Source of the DNA: an uncultured Pelagibacteraceae bacterium
GTDB lineage: Bacteria > Pseudomonadota > Alphaproteobacteria > Pelagibacterales > Pelagibacteraceae
DNA length: 64,000 nt
NCBI GenBank assembly: GCA_902516625.1
Contig: CABXYU010000001.1
Span: 1 to 64,000, forward strand
Direction: 5' to 3'
The translations under genes were made by a program, and so were the position numbers. The notes beneath the pieces were generated by a model, which did no database searches, was not told the origin of the DNA, and saw only the letters and a list, made by a program, of their open reading frames with translations. Shown one piece after another: positions 33,569 through 42,693 of the stretch (position 1 is the stretch's first letter; each line of letters starts with the position of its first letter).

Positions 33569-34431
33569 GATCTGATTAGTGTCCCTGCACCTTTATCTGA
33601 GAGTAATTCATATAAAATTGAGTGTTTTAAACGTCCATCTATAATACAAACTCCTTTAACGCCATTATTTGCAACATCTAAACAATTATTTATTTTTGGA
33701 ATCATACCACCACTAATTGTTTCATTTTTTATTAGCTCACTAATTTTATTAGTATTGATTTCAGATATTAATTTTTTATCATTATCTAATACACCCTCAA
33801 CATCACTCATTATAATTAATCTTCTAGCATTTAGTTTTTTTGCAATAGCACCAGCGGCTGTATCAGCATTGATATTGAAAACTTGATTATCTTTATCTAG
33901 CCCTAAAGGAGCTATTACAGGAACTTTTTTTTCTTTTACTATCTGTTCAATGATTGATTGGTTAATCTCTTGAGGGGTGCCAACAAAGCCAAGTTTATGA
34001 TTTTCCTGTTCAACTAAAAGAATATTATTTTTTTTATTTGTTACACTTTGACTATCGCAACCATTTTTTTTTAAAGCATTTGTTATTTCTGTATTAAAGT
34101 CACTTAAAACACTCTCAACAATCTTTATTGATTTTTCATCTGTAACTCTTAATCCATTGATAAAATTACTTTTAATTCTAGATTCATTTAATTTATTTGA
34201 AATTCTTTTACCTCCACCATGAATTATGACAGGTATAAAACCTAGTTTGTTCAGAATTGAAATGTCATTAATAAAATTATCAAATAAATTCTGATCAACT
34301 AAAACACTACCACCACATTTAATAACGATGTATTCATCATTGTATTTATCTAAATAGTTTTTTACTTCTTCAAAAGAAGGACCGTTTATTGGTAAAATTT
34401 GTTGAATTTCTTCGTCTGTAATCTTTGACAT
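33565..34431 (-). CDS. argB: Acetylglutamate kinase
   Basis: Second step of arginine synthesis. 288 residues, with KCGGSVLVD (phosphate loop), HGGGKRIS, and NADTAAGAIAKKL. Its first base overlaps the yidC stop. In many alphaproteobacteria engB lies between yidC and argB; it is absent from this spot. Confidence 0.97.
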   Translation of the reverse strand: MSKITDEEIQQILPINGPSFEEVKNYLDKYNDEYIVIKCGGSVLVDQNLFDNFINDISILNKLGFIPVIIHGGGKRISNKLNESRIKSNFINGLRVTDEKSIKIVESVLSDFNTEITNALKKNGCDSQSVTNKKNNILLVEQENHKLGFVGTPQEINQSIIEQIVKEKKVPVIAPLGLDKDNQVFNINADTAAGAIAKKLNARRLIIMSDVEGVLDNDKKLISEINTNKISELIKNETISGGMIPKINNCLDVANNGVKGVCIIDGRLKHSILYELLSDKGAGTLIRS

Positions 34432-36116
34432 TAAGTTACAGTTTTAACTGTTGTTCGTCTCATTATGAATACTTGTTGAAGCATAGTGAGGCAATTATTT
34501 ACAAACCAATAGAGAACCAATCCGCTTGGAAAAGGTGCAAGTATTACTGTTAAGAAAAGAGGAAAGAATGCAAAAATCTTAGCCTGAATAGGATCTGTGG
34601 GAGCCGGATTTAATTTCTGTTGTGCCCACATACTAAGGCCCATTGCTATCGGGAGCGCCCCGATTACCAAAAAAGAAGGCACATCATATGGTAATAGACC
34701 AAACAAGTTAAACACAGAACTTGGATCACGTTCCGATAGGTCTTTTAAATATCCATAAAATGGCATTTGCCTCATTTCGATAGTTACAAATAAAACCTTA
34801 TACAGACTAAAAAATATAAAGACCTGCGGGACGATGGGAAGACAACCTGACATAGGATTAACACCCTCTTTCTTATATAAAGCCATCATTGACTGTTGTA
34901 ATTTCATTTTGTCATCTTTGTGAAGCTCTTTAAGTCTCACCATTTCAGGCTGCAAAGCTTTCATTTTAGCCATGCTTTTAAAAGAATAATTTGCCAGTGG
35001 AAATACTGCTAATCTAATACAAACAGTAACAGCAATAATAGCTAAGCCATAATTACCAAACATTTTAAAGAAATAATCTAATGCATACCACATGGGTTTT
35101 GTTAAAAAATACAAAAATCCCCAATCAATTACTAAATCAAATTTTTCGATTTTTAAGTTCTCAGCATAACCATCTATTGCCCGAACTCTTTTTGCACCCA
35201 CAATTGCCTGGAATTTTTCTTCAATGAAACTATTTTGATTTAATTCTTGTGGATCTGTGGAAATAAAATTTATTCTAAATTTATTTTTATAATCAAATGT
35301 GGTTTTAAATTCTTTATTTTTTGGAGGAATAATAGAGGTAATAAAATACTTATCACTAACCCCGAGCCATCCTTTTTGAGCAGTTTTTGAAAATTTTTTA
35401 TCCTGTATATCGTCATAATCTTCCTCAATGAGTTCATCATCTAGCGTAGCAATTGGACCTTCATGCAATATAAAAAAATTCAACAAGTCCTCTGGAATTT
35501 TATTTCTTATTATTTGGCCATAAGAAAAAAAGTCATATTTTTTGTCTGTAGAATTGATTACCTTTTGTTTTATTGTGAATAAAAAATTATCATCTAATGA
35601 AATTTCCTTTTCAAAAGTAATACCTTGATTATTTGACCATGATAATTTTATAGGAGATTGGTCCGTTAACTTATTATTTCCAACAATTGACCAAATTGAA
35701 TTTGAGTCTGGAATATCAATATTTTTATCTGTTGTAACAAATCCACTTTCAATAAAATAACCATCTTCAACATTTCTTGGACTTAACAAAGTAATCTTTT
35801 CCTCATTTTCAAGACTGACTTTATAATCTTTAAATGTTAAATCATCTATTGTTGCTCCTTTTAGTGATATTGTTCCAATGATACTCTCATTTTCAAACTG
35901 AACTCTTTTACTTTCTTTTAATGCATCATCTCTGGAGATTTGAACTAAAGTCTCCTTTTCATCTAAAGTTGGCGTATCAGTATTTTGTTCAATTTTATTT
36001 TTTTCTGATAAATTTTGTTTTGTTGTTGATTGTTCGGGAGGAACAAAAAACAATGAGTATAAGACTAAAATTGCTGTTGATAACGCTAGGGCAGCGATGA
36101 GGTTCTTGCTTTCCAA
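34431..36116 (-). CDS. yidC: Membrane protein insertase YidC
   Basis: 561 residues: an N-terminal anchor (about 7-26), a large periplasmic domain (about 30-330), and the conserved five-segment insertase core from about 345 with FPLANYSFKSMAKMKALQPEM, MALYKKEGVNPMSGCLP and LYWFVNN. It works with Sec or alone to insert inner-membrane proteins. Two bases separate it from yidD. Confidence 0.97.
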   Translation of the reverse strand: MESKNLIAALALSTAILVLYSLFFVPPEQSTTKQNLSEKNKIEQNTDTPTLDEKETLVQISRDDALKESKRVQFENESIIGTISLKGATIDDLTFKDYKVSLENEEKITLLSPRNVEDGYFIESGFVTTDKNIDIPDSNSIWSIVGNNKLTDQSPIKLSWSNNQGITFEKEISLDDNFLFTIKQKVINSTDKKYDFFSYGQIIRNKIPEDLLNFFILHEGPIATLDDELIEEDYDDIQDKKFSKTAQKGWLGVSDKYFITSIIPPKNKEFKTTFDYKNKFRINFISTDPQELNQNSFIEEKFQAIVGAKRVRAIDGYAENLKIEKFDLVIDWGFLYFLTKPMWYALDYFFKMFGNYGLAIIAVTVCIRLAVFPLANYSFKSMAKMKALQPEMVRLKELHKDDKMKLQQSMMALYKKEGVNPMSGCLPIVPQVFIFFSLYKVLFVTIEMRQMPFYGYLKDLSERDPSSVFNLFGLLPYDVPSFLVIGALPIAMGLSMWAQQKLNPAPTDPIQAKIFAFFPLFLTVILAPFPSGLVLYWFVNNCLTMLQQVFIMRRTTVKTVT

Positions 36117-36118
36117 AT

Positions 36119-36355
36119 TTATATCACATCCTTTCTCTCAACTGGATCATGTCCACCATGACCAAACCAAGGATTACATCTTAAAATTCTTAATACTGAT
36201 TTGTAGAATGCTTTAACAAAATTATATTTTTCAAAGCACTCTAAACAATAAGAACTACAAGATGGTTCAAATTTACATGAATTATAAAAGAATGGGCTTA
36301 AAAAAAACTTATATAGCTTGATAGGAATGATAAAGATTTGATTGATTATTTTCAT
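36119..36355 (-). CDS. yidD: YidD membrane protein insertion efficiency factor
   Basis: 78 residues with the family hallmarks: a short amphipathic N-terminal helix (YKFFLSPFF), three cysteines in KFEPSCSSYCLECFEKY, and RCNPWFGHGGHDPV. Sits between rnpA and yidC as in most bacteria and shares one base with the rnpA stop. Confidence 0.96.
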   Translation of the reverse strand: MKIINQIFIIPIKLYKFFLSPFFYNSCKFEPSCSSYCLECFEKYNFVKAFYKSVLRILRCNPWFGHGGHDPVERKDVI

Positions 36356-36696
36356 TATTTAATATTTTCGAGTTCCTGAAATAAAGTTTCTTTTATATTT
36401 TTAAATTCACTATTTATAATATTTTGTTTTGGAATCACAAGATATGAATAATCCATTTTTATAGATATTTTCTTAACAGCATCATTCATAATTGACCGCA
36501 ATCTTCTTTTGATTTTGTTTCGACAGACAGCATTTCCAATTTTTTTTTTTACAGAAAAAGATATATTCAATCTTTGGTTATCTTTATTTTCTAAGTTACC
36601 AAAGAAAATAGTTACATATTTATTCGAAACCTTTTTCTTTTTGAGAAGTTTTTTAAATTCTTCATTTTTAGAAAGAGCAAGTATTTTGCTTTTCAT
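36355..36696 (-). CDS. rnpA: Ribonuclease P protein component
   Basis: 113 residues, basic. The signature RNR-type region is present as SVKKKIGNAVCRNKIKRRLRS (split RNA-binding motif). Partner of RNase P RNA, which is not in the window. It lies ten bases after rpmH. Confidence 0.94.
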   Translation of the reverse strand: MKSKILALSKNEEFKKLLKKKKVSNKYVTIFFGNLENKDNQRLNISFSVKKKIGNAVCRNKIKRRLRSIMNDAVKKISIKMDYSYLVIPKQNIINSEFKNIKETLFQELENIK

Positions 36697-36706
36697 GAAT
36701 TGAAAT

Positions 36707-36868
36707 TTATTTCCTTTTTCTTTTCATTGTAGAAGAGACTGTTAGGTGCTTTCTTTTTCTAGCTCTTCTCCTTTTGATGAGCTTCCTTCCACCTTTAGTT
36801 TTCATTTTAGAGCGAAATCCATGCTTTTTTTTTCTACGGCCAAATTTTCTTTGAAGAGTTCTTTTCAT
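36707..36868 (-). CDS. rpmH: 50S ribosomal protein L34
   Basis: 53 residues. MKRTLQRKFGRRKKKHGFRS and a middle MKTKGGRKLIKRRRARKRK match L34 (the family norm is 44-46, so about seven extra residues at the C-terminus). It is first in the rpmH-rnpA-yidD-yidC operon. Found by translating the gap between rnpA and the VTT gene. Confidence 0.95.
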   Translation of the reverse strand: MKRTLQRKFGRRKKKHGFRSKMKTKGGRKLIKRRRARKRKHLTVSSTMKRKRK

Positions 36869-36967
36869 GACTTTATTTTAGTTAAATGTTTAATAAAATT
36901 GCGCTCTTTATATTAACTAAAATTAAAAATAGCAAATAGAAGATTAAGTATTAAACTACCAATAATC

Positions 36968-37699
36968 ATGGAAAAAACAAAAAAAATTAAATTATATATA
37001 GGTTTATTTTACTTAGCATTTATTGGATTGTTCCTATATTATTTTTTTTCAAAGTTTAGTCTTCAAGAAATTAAAAGCTTTACAAGTTATGAATTTATAA
37101 AAAATAATAGAGATTATTTTTTTGAATTAAAAAATTCTAATCTTTTATTATTATTCATATTTTTCTTAATATTCTCAATATTATGGGTATTCCCGTTTTT
37201 AGGTTTTGGTTCACCCATTGCTCTTCTTGGTGGTTTTCTTTTTGGTCCTTGGATAGGAACAATAGTCGTAGTTTTAGGATTAAGTATAGGAGCTACCTTT
37301 TTATATATATTCGGGAATTTTTTTTTAAAAAATTTAATTAGAGAAAAATTTTTAAATAAATACCAGAAACTTGAAATTAAATTTAAAAAATCAGAATTTA
37401 TTTATTTGTTATTGTACCGTTTTGTGGGAGGAATCCCTTGGCAACTAAGCTGTCTTTTACCAACAATTTTTAATGTTAAAGTAAGAAACTTTTTTTTTGC
37501 TTCATTAATAGGAATTATTCCACAAATTTTTTTAGCTGTATCTATTGGAGCCGGATTAGAAAAAGTAATAGATAAAAATTCTGAACTTCCGGGTATTGCT
37601 GACATAATATTTTCACCAGATATTTATATTCCAATTTTAGCTTTTTTTGGATTGATTTTGATTACAATATTTTTAAGAAAAATATTTTATAAAAATTAG
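36968..37699 (+). CDS. TVP38/TMEM64 (VTT-domain) membrane protein
   Basis: 243 residues, integral inner-membrane protein with five or six spans. The VTT core is visible: FGSPIALLGGFLFGPWIGTIVVVLG, then YRFVGGIPWQLSCLLP and FFFASLIGIIPQIFLA. Members are lipid scramblase-like or uncharacterised. It is transcribed away from the rpmH operon. Two bases after its stop a GC-rich structured element begins. Confidence 0.88.
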   Translation: MEKTKKIKLYIGLFYLAFIGLFLYYFFSKFSLQEIKSFTSYEFIKNNRDYFFELKNSNLLLLFIFFLIFSILWVFPFLGFGSPIALLGGFLFGPWIGTIVVVLGLSIGATFLYIFGNFFLKNLIREKFLNKYQKLEIKFKKSEFIYLLLYRFVGGIPWQLSCLLPTIFNVKVRNFFFASLIGIIPQIFLAVSIGAGLEKVIDKNSELPGIADIIFSPDIYIPILAFFGLILITIFLRKIFYKN

Positions 37700-37701
37700 T
37701 G

Positions 37702-37777
37702 GTGCCCCGACCATGTACTGACCATGGAACTGACAATTACCAATCGCCTGTTTTGCCATTAAAAACTACCGGGGCGG
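37702..37777 (+). ncRNA. Candidate structured RNA (unassigned)
   Basis: About 75 bases, much more GC-rich than the surroundings, bounded by GCCCCG (37704-37709) and CGGGGC (37770-37775), which pair perfectly. Inside, CCATG (37711-37715) pairs with CATGG (37723-37727) around a 7-base loop, and CTGACCAT and CTGACAAT form a near-repeat. It fits a small RNA or a leader of the next gene (start 37853). It does not look like the tRNA, tmRNA, SRP or glycine-riboswitch patterns I know. The coding strand is not certain. Confidence 0.45.
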
Positions 37778-37852
37778 TTCAACTTTTAATTTAATATCCT
37801 AATATTGCCATATTAGTTAATTAGTTTATAAATAAATTGCTTAGATTATATT

Positions 37853-38140
37853 ATGAAAATTTATACAAAAATAATACTGGATAAAAATAACAAAGTTTTA
37901 AAAGAAGAATTCTTTGAATATTCGGGTGTTATGGCGTTGGCAGGTATCCACTACGACTTTAAGAGTCAAAAAGGCAATAAGTTAATGGAGAAGCAAGCTA
38001 AACGAGAAAGAAAATTAGCTGAAAGAAAGGCTAAACGTTTAGCGAAAGAAGGCCCAAAAAAAGAAGAAGATAAAAAACCAGAATTAGATCCAAATACTGC
38101 CTTGTCACTAGATTTTCTAACAAATCCAAATAAAGAATGA
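37853..38140 (+). CDS. Small charged protein of unknown function
   Basis: 95 residues. Residues 1-40 may form a small folded part; residues 42-75 are almost all Lys, Arg, Ala and Glu (KQAKRERKLAERKAKRLAKE), likely a single long helix; the tail is acidic/Pro rich. No family recognised. It follows the GC-rich structured element and precedes a tiny basic ORF and dcd with overlaps, so it is probably co-transcribed with dcd and murA. Confidence 0.7.
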   Translation: MKIYTKIILDKNNKVLKEEFFEYSGVMALAGIHYDFKSQKGNKLMEKQAKRERKLAERKAKRLAKEGPKKEEDKKPELDPNTALSLDFLTNPNKE

Positions 38141-38247
38141 GTTCAAAGGATAAAAATGAGCGCTTAAGCTTAGCGCTTAAAAAGAATTTAAAAAAAAGAA
38201 AAATTTTCCAAAAAAAGAATAAAAAGAAAAATGATACTAAACGATAA
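38137..38247 (+). CDS. Tiny basic protein overlapping dcd
   Basis: 36 residues, about 40 percent Lys/Arg. It begins with an ATGA overlap at the upstream stop and overlaps the dcd start by 17 bases. The chain of overlaps suggests translational coupling, but an AT-rich Lys-coding stretch could also arise by chance. No homology known. Confidence 0.4.
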   Translation: MSSKDKNERLSLALKKNLKKRKIFQKKNKKKNDTKR

Positions 38248-38782
38248 GCAAATTAAAAAGTTAGCTAAAGAAGAGGAAATGATCAGTCCATTTGTAGGCG
38301 AGAGTATATCCAAGGGTATAAGTCATGGACTTAATTCTTTTGGTTATGATTTAAGGTGTGGATCAGAATTTAAAATATTTACAAATATCAAAGGAGCAAC
38401 AGCAGATCCAAAAAATTTTAGTGAAGATAATTTTATTACAGTAAAAGATGAAGAGTCTATTTTAATCCCACCAAATTCTTTTGCGCTTGCTTCAAGTCTT
38501 GAATATTTTAAAATGCCAAGAAATGTTACAGGTCTTGTCACAGCAAAATCAACTTATGCAAGGTGCGGTTTAGGTGTTCCTCCAACAGTTCTAGAGGGAG
38601 GTTGGCAAGGAGTATTGGTCTTGGAATTTTCTAACCATACAAGTAATTCAATAAAACTGTATGCAAATAGTGGTGCAGCTCAAATACTCTTCTTCCAAGG
38701 AGAACAGCCAGAAGTTTCTTATGCAGATCGAAAAGGAAAATATCAATTTCAGCAGGGAATCACTTTAGCAAAATCAAAATAA
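38231..38782 (+). CDS. dcd: dCTP deaminase
   Basis: Deaminates dCTP to dUTP for thymidylate synthesis. 183 residues of the trimeric dUTPase fold: NSFGYDLRCG, AKSTYARCGLG and VLEGGWQGVLVLEFSN (catalytic Glu in the EGG region), then GAAQILFFQGE. Length and start fit the family. murA follows three bases later. Confidence 0.95.
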   Translation: MILNDKQIKKLAKEEEMISPFVGESISKGISHGLNSFGYDLRCGSEFKIFTNIKGATADPKNFSEDNFITVKDEESILIPPNSFALASSLEYFKMPRNVTGLVTAKSTYARCGLGVPPTVLEGGWQGVLVLEFSNHTSNSIKLYANSGAAQILFFQGEQPEVSYADRKGKYQFQQGITLAKSK

Positions 38783-38785
38783 TTT

Positions 38786-40060
38786 ATGGATAAATTTTCT
38801 ATCACTGGTCCTTGTCGAGTGATGAAAGGTGAAGTTTCAATTTCAGGTTCTAAAAATGCTGCTTTACCAATACTTGCTGCATCACTGTTGATTGACAAAC
38901 CTGTAATTATCGAAAACTTACCTAGGGTCAGAGATATTGATACAATGCTTAATTTATTAAAAACTCTTGGATCAAATATTCAGTTTTTAAATAATAAAAA
39001 AACAGTAAAAATTACAAAGACCAAAAAGCAAAAGCAGTTTGGATCATATTCAATTCTTAAGACGATGAGAGCCGGAATACTAATTTTGGGACCCTTAGTC
39101 TCTAAGTATGGAAAGTCAATTTGTAGTTTTCCTGGCGGATGTGTTTTAAATGGCAATTCTGGTAGGCCAATTAATTTACATTTAGAAGCATTAAAAAAGC
39201 TTGGAATGAATTTCGAAATAAAAAAAGGGTACATACACGCCAACTCAAAAGGAAAATTAAAAGGTAATAAAATTAAACTTCCTTCAATAAGTGTTGGGGC
39301 TTCACAACAGCTACTCATGTCGGCAGTTTTAGCAAAAGGCAAAACGATTCTCTATAATTTAGCATGTGAGCCAGAAATTTTAGATTTAACTAATTTTTTA
39401 ATTTCTGCTGGTGCTAATATTAAATGGACTGGTAAAAGAACCTGTCAAATTGTTGGTGTAAATTCTCTTAATGAAACAAAATATTCTGTAATGGGTGATA
39501 GAATTGAAACGGGAACCTTTTGTGTTGCTGCTACATTAGCAAAAGGAGATTTATTAATTAAGAATTTTGATCCAAAGTTAATTAAAACTGAATTAAATAT
39601 ATTAAAAAAAGTTGGAGCAAAAATTAAATTATTTAAAAATAGCATTCACGTTAAAGGACCAGAAAAAACAAAAAGTATAAGAAATATTACTACTAAGGAA
39701 TACCCTGGATTTCCTACAGATCTTGCCCCTCAATTTATGGTCCTTCTTTGTAAGGCTAGCGGTATAAGCTCAATTACTGAAAATATATTTCAAGGTAGAT
39801 TTCTACATGCAATGGAGCTTCAGAGATTGGGAGCTAAAATAACAATAAAAAATAGAACCGCAAAAATAGGGGGTAATACAAACTTTATAGCAGCAGAAGT
39901 AATGTCAAGCGATCTAAGAGCATCAGCCGCCTTAGTGCTTGCTGGTATCGTTTCAAAAGGCAACACAGTAGTAACCAGAGTTTATCATTGTGATCGAGGT
40001 TATGAAAATTTTGAAAATAAACTAAAAAAAATTGGCGTTAAAATTAAAAGATTAAAATAA
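38786..40060 (+). CDS. murA: UDP-N-acetylglucosamine 1-carboxyvinyltransferase
   Basis: First committed step of peptidoglycan synthesis. 424 residues, EPSP-synthase-like fold, with SGSKNAALPILAASLL at the N-terminus and GDRIETGTF in the middle. The catalytic Cys is kept in FPGGCVLNGNSGRP (about residue 119), but the loop after it is about three residues longer than the usual GGCTIGARP. It shares one base with the next gene (DUF2948). Confidence 0.96.
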   Translation: MDKFSITGPCRVMKGEVSISGSKNAALPILAASLLIDKPVIIENLPRVRDIDTMLNLLKTLGSNIQFLNNKKTVKITKTKKQKQFGSYSILKTMRAGILILGPLVSKYGKSICSFPGGCVLNGNSGRPINLHLEALKKLGMNFEIKKGYIHANSKGKLKGNKIKLPSISVGASQQLLMSAVLAKGKTILYNLACEPEILDLTNFLISAGANIKWTGKRTCQIVGVNSLNETKYSVMGDRIETGTFCVAATLAKGDLLIKNFDPKLIKTELNILKKVGAKIKLFKNSIHVKGPEKTKSIRNITTKEYPGFPTDLAPQFMVLLCKASGISSITENIFQGRFLHAMELQRLGAKITIKNRTAKIGGNTNFIAAEVMSSDLRASAALVLAGIVSKGNTVVTRVYHCDRGYENFENKLKKIGVKIKRLK

Positions 40061-40449
40061 TGAGCAAATATTTAGCAAAAATAATTGCAAATGATCAAGA
40101 AGGTTTACAAATGATTTCTGCATGTATTTCTGGATCTAAAGTCAAAGTCTCAGATATAAAGTACCTAGAATCTAATAAAGTATTCTTGTTATCAATCGAA
40201 AGAATTAAAGTAGAGAATGAAAATGAAAATAAAAAGGTTAATAGCATTGCACGCTTTGATTTTATTGACAAAGTAAGATCAAAGAAAATAGATCAATCAA
40301 ATCAAAAAACAGTTTTAGAATTAATAGGTATAGATTATTTGAAAAATAATGATGTTTATGAAATAAATCTTATTTTTAATGAAAATGCTCATATTATATT
40401 AACTACAGAAACTATTGAGGCTAGGCTAGAAGATCAAAATGAAATTTAA
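40060..40449 (+). CDS. DUF2948 family protein
   Basis: 129 residues. The start KYLAKIIANDQEGLQMISACISGSKVKVSDIKYL and the position between murA and hisD fit the DUF2948 family, which is typical of alphaproteobacteria and has no known function. No catalytic motif is visible. It overlaps the murA stop by one base and is followed five bases later by hisD. Confidence 0.8.
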   Translation: MSKYLAKIIANDQEGLQMISACISGSKVKVSDIKYLESNKVFLLSIERIKVENENENKKVNSIARFDFIDKVRSKKIDQSNQKTVLELIGIDYLKNNDVYEINLIFNENAHIILTTETIEARLEDQNEI

Positions 40450-40454
40450 AAACA

Positions 40455-41732
40455 ATGAAAATATTAGATAGTAATAAAAAAAATTTTTACAAAGACCTTG
40501 ATAAGATAATTAATAAGAGGAAGACTATTGATAAATCTACATTAAGAATAGTAGAAAAAATTATTAGTAGAGTTCGAAGAAATGAAGATAAAGCTTTAAT
40601 TTATTATGAAAAGAAATTCAATTCTAATACAAAAATTGTTTCAAGCAAAAAAGAAATTTCAAGGGCAATTAAATTACTAGACCCTAAAATCAAAAGAGCA
40701 ATTGATGAAACTTGTAAAAGGGTTAGAGATTGGCATTTAAAACAAAAACCAAAAGATATTTTTTATAAAGACAAATTAAACAACAAATTTTATTACAAGA
40801 ATAAAAGTATAGGTAGCGTAGCATGTTATGTCCCAGGAAACTTGCCAAGTACTTTAATTATGTGTGCAACACCAGCTATCATTGCAGGTGTAAAAAGAAT
40901 TGTTTTATGCACTCCAAGTTTAAATGGAAAATTGAATAGTGCGGTTTATTATGCTGCATCAAAACTTGGAATAAAAGAATTTTATAATTTAGGGGGTGCA
41001 TCAGCAATTGCGGCATTAGCAATGGGAACACCAAAGGTTAAAGCTGTAGATAAAATTGTGGGCCCAGGATCTAAATGGGTAGCTCTGGCCAAAAAAAAAG
41101 TTTTTCTTGAGGGATTATGTGGCATAGAAGCAGCCAACATGGGTCCAAGTGAAATTTTATGTATAGCTGACTCGTCTTCAGATCCTGAAATAATTGCATC
41201 AAGTTGTATAGCACAAAATGAACATAGTAGTGACTCAATGTCTATATTATTAACTAAGGATAAAAAATTAATTAAAAAAGTTCAACTATCGATTATTGAA
41301 CAAATGAAAGATTTACCGAGAAAAAAAATAGCTGGTTCAAGTTTTAAAAAAAATAGTCTGTTTATTTATGTGTCGAATGATAAGACAATCATTTCAATAG
41401 TAAATCATATCGCTCCTGAGCACATTGAAATTTCGACAAAAAATTATAAAAAATATTTAAAAAGTAATATAATTGCAGGGTCTGTTTGTATCGGGCCTTA
41501 TAGCAGTATGGCCTTAAGTGATTATGGTCCTACACAACATTCATTACCAACTCATTCAAGTGCTAAATTTTCATCAGGATTGAGTGTAAAAGACTTTTTA
41601 ATTCAAACAAGTTATAATGAACTTAGTAAAAAAGGAGTTGCAAAGCTTGGGAAGAGTGGGTACTTAATGTCTAATTTTGAAAACTTAGTAGGTCATAGTA
41701 GATCTATAAAAAAAAAAATGGAGAAACAATAA
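40455..41732 (+). CDS. hisD: Histidinol dehydrogenase
   Basis: Last two steps of histidine synthesis. 425 residues: [40 protein letters not shown], catalytic QNEHSSDS and [10 protein letters not shown] with the Glu/His pair. Full length. It is separated from the hisZ-hisG group (42.8-45.9 kb). infA begins one base after its stop. Confidence 0.97.
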   Translation: MKILDSNKKNFYKDLDKIINKRKTIDKSTLRIVEKIISRVRRNEDKALIYYEKKFNSNTKIVSSKKEISRAIKLLDPKIKRAIDETCKRVRDWHLKQKPKDIFYKDKLNNKFYYKNKSIGSVACYVPGNLPSTLIMCATPAIIAGVKRIVLCTPSLNGKLNSAVYYAASKLGIKEFYNLGGASAIAALAMGTPKVKAVDKIVGPGSKWVALAKKKVFLEGLCGIEAANMGPSEILCIADSSSDPEIIASSCIAQNEHSSDSMSILLTKDKKLIKKVQLSIIEQMKDLPRKKIAGSSFKKNSLFIYVSNDKTIISIVNHIAPEHIEISTKNYKKYLKSNIIAGSVCIGPYSSMALSDYGPTQHSLPTHSSAKFSSGLSVKDFLIQTSYNELSKKGVAKLGKSGYLMSNFENLVGHSRSIKKKMEKQ

Positions 41733-41733
41733 A

Positions 41734-41952
41734 TTGGCAAAAGAAGAAAATATCTTAGAATTTAGAGGAAAAGTTTCAGAACTTCTTCCCAACGCCATGT
41801 TTCGCGTTTTATTAGAGAATGGTCATACAGTAACATGTGTGGCCGCCGGGAAGCTCAGAAAAAATAGAATTCGTGTCCTTCAAGGAGATTCTGTGACCGT
41901 CGAGGTGTCCGGTTATGATTTGCAACGTGGAAGGATAACTTTTCGTGGTTAG
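41734..41952 (+). CDS. infA: Translation initiation factor IF-1
   Basis: 72 residues, single OB fold, containing [20 protein letters not shown] and the C-terminal [21 protein letters not shown]. The start codon is TTG (41734), which gives the standard MAKEENI N-terminus. Binds the ribosomal A site during initiation. Directly follows hisD; tRNA-Phe lies 40 bases downstream. Confidence 0.97.
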   Translation: MAKEENILEFRGKVSELLPNAMFRVLLENGHTVTCVAAGKLRKNRIRVLQGDSVTVEVSGYDLQRGRITFRG

Positions 41953-41992
41953 TTATTTAATTTTTAATTATTATATTGACCACCATGACGAT

Positions 41993-42067
41993 GGCCTTGT
42001 AGCTCAGTAGTAGAGCAGTACCCTGAAAAGGTATGTGTCGTTTGTGCGATTCAAACCAAGGCCACCA
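41993..42067 (+). tRNA. tRNA-Phe(GAA) with an unusual elbow
   Basis: 75 bases with an encoded CCA. Acceptor GGCCTTG/CAAGGCC pairs fully, D-stem GCTC/GAGC, anticodon stem GTACC/GGTAT with loop CTGAAAA (anticodon GAA, 42025-42027), T-stem GTTTG/CAAAC. The D-loop is AGTAGTA, with a single G where GG is near universal, and the T-loop is TGCGATT, with G at position 55 in place of U. All stems are intact, so it looks functional. Confidence 0.95.
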
Positions 42068-42179
42068 CACCACTTTCATTATTCTTCAAGTATACAAACA
42101 TATATTAATTTTTTTTGTTATTGAAAATATTAAATAAATAAAATATCTTTTTTAAAAAAAATAACACAAGGTAAGAAAA

Positions 42180-42395
42180 ATGAGTCTACAAGGGAAAGTA
42201 AAATGGTTCAATCCAGCCAAAGGTTTTGGTTTTATTGAAAGAGAAGATAAAGAAAAAGATGTGTTTGTACACATTTCAGCTGTCAAGGAGGCTGGCATTC
42301 AAAAACTTTTAGAGAATGATAAAGTTCAATTTGAATTGAGTCAGGATGATAAAGGCAAAGGACCTTCAGCAACTAATCTTAAGAAAATAGATTAA
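42180..42395 (+). CDS. Cold-shock domain protein
   Basis: 71 residues: one cold-shock domain with RNP1 (KGFGFI, about 14-19) and RNP2 (VFVHI, about 29-33). Single-stranded nucleic-acid chaperone of the CspA type. AAGGTAAG before the ATG is a fair ribosome binding site. It is a single-gene unit with a hairpin behind it. Confidence 0.95.
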   Translation: MSLQGKVKWFNPAKGFGFIEREDKEKDVFVHISAVKEAGIQKLLENDKVQFELSQDDKGKGPSATNLKKID

Positions 42396-42411
42396 TTATT
42401 TTAAATATTTT

Positions 42412-42447
42412 AAGGACGATATATCTATTAATTTGATAATCGTCCTT
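42412..42447 (+). terminator. Hairpin after the cold-shock gene
   Basis: AAGGACGAT (42412-42420) pairs with ATCGTCCTT (42439-42447), nine base pairs with an 18-base AT-rich loop, sixteen bases past the stop. Only a weak T-rich stretch follows, so it may act as a terminator or as a 3'-end stabiliser. Confidence 0.5.
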
Positions 42448-42470
42448 TATTAATTTAAGGCTTGATTAAT

Positions 42471-42613
42471 TATAATTTTAGCCTATTACAACTCACATGT
42501 TAGAAAAAATGATTAAAAATTACACTATTAAAGGTACTTTAAGAAAAGCTCTTAAAGGAACTAATAGAGGTGTACACAATCATCATTTCCATGCTGGCTT
42601 TGCTAGCAAATAA
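42471..42613 (+). CDS. Candidate 38-residue His-rich small protein with its own -10 box
   Basis: A TATAAT box (42471-42476) lies 20 bases before an ATG at 42497, which opens a 38-codon frame ending at 42613 (coding part 42497-42613). The peptide is basic, with a HNHHFH patch near the C-terminus. No clear ribosome binding site. It stands alone between the cold-shock gene hairpin and tRNA-His. Function unknown; it could also be a non-coding transcript. Confidence 0.35.
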
Positions 42614-42693
42614 TCATTTAAAAATTTAAAATATATATAAATTAGTATAAAATAAAATTGTGTAATTAATATTAATTATGCGGACGTAGTTAA

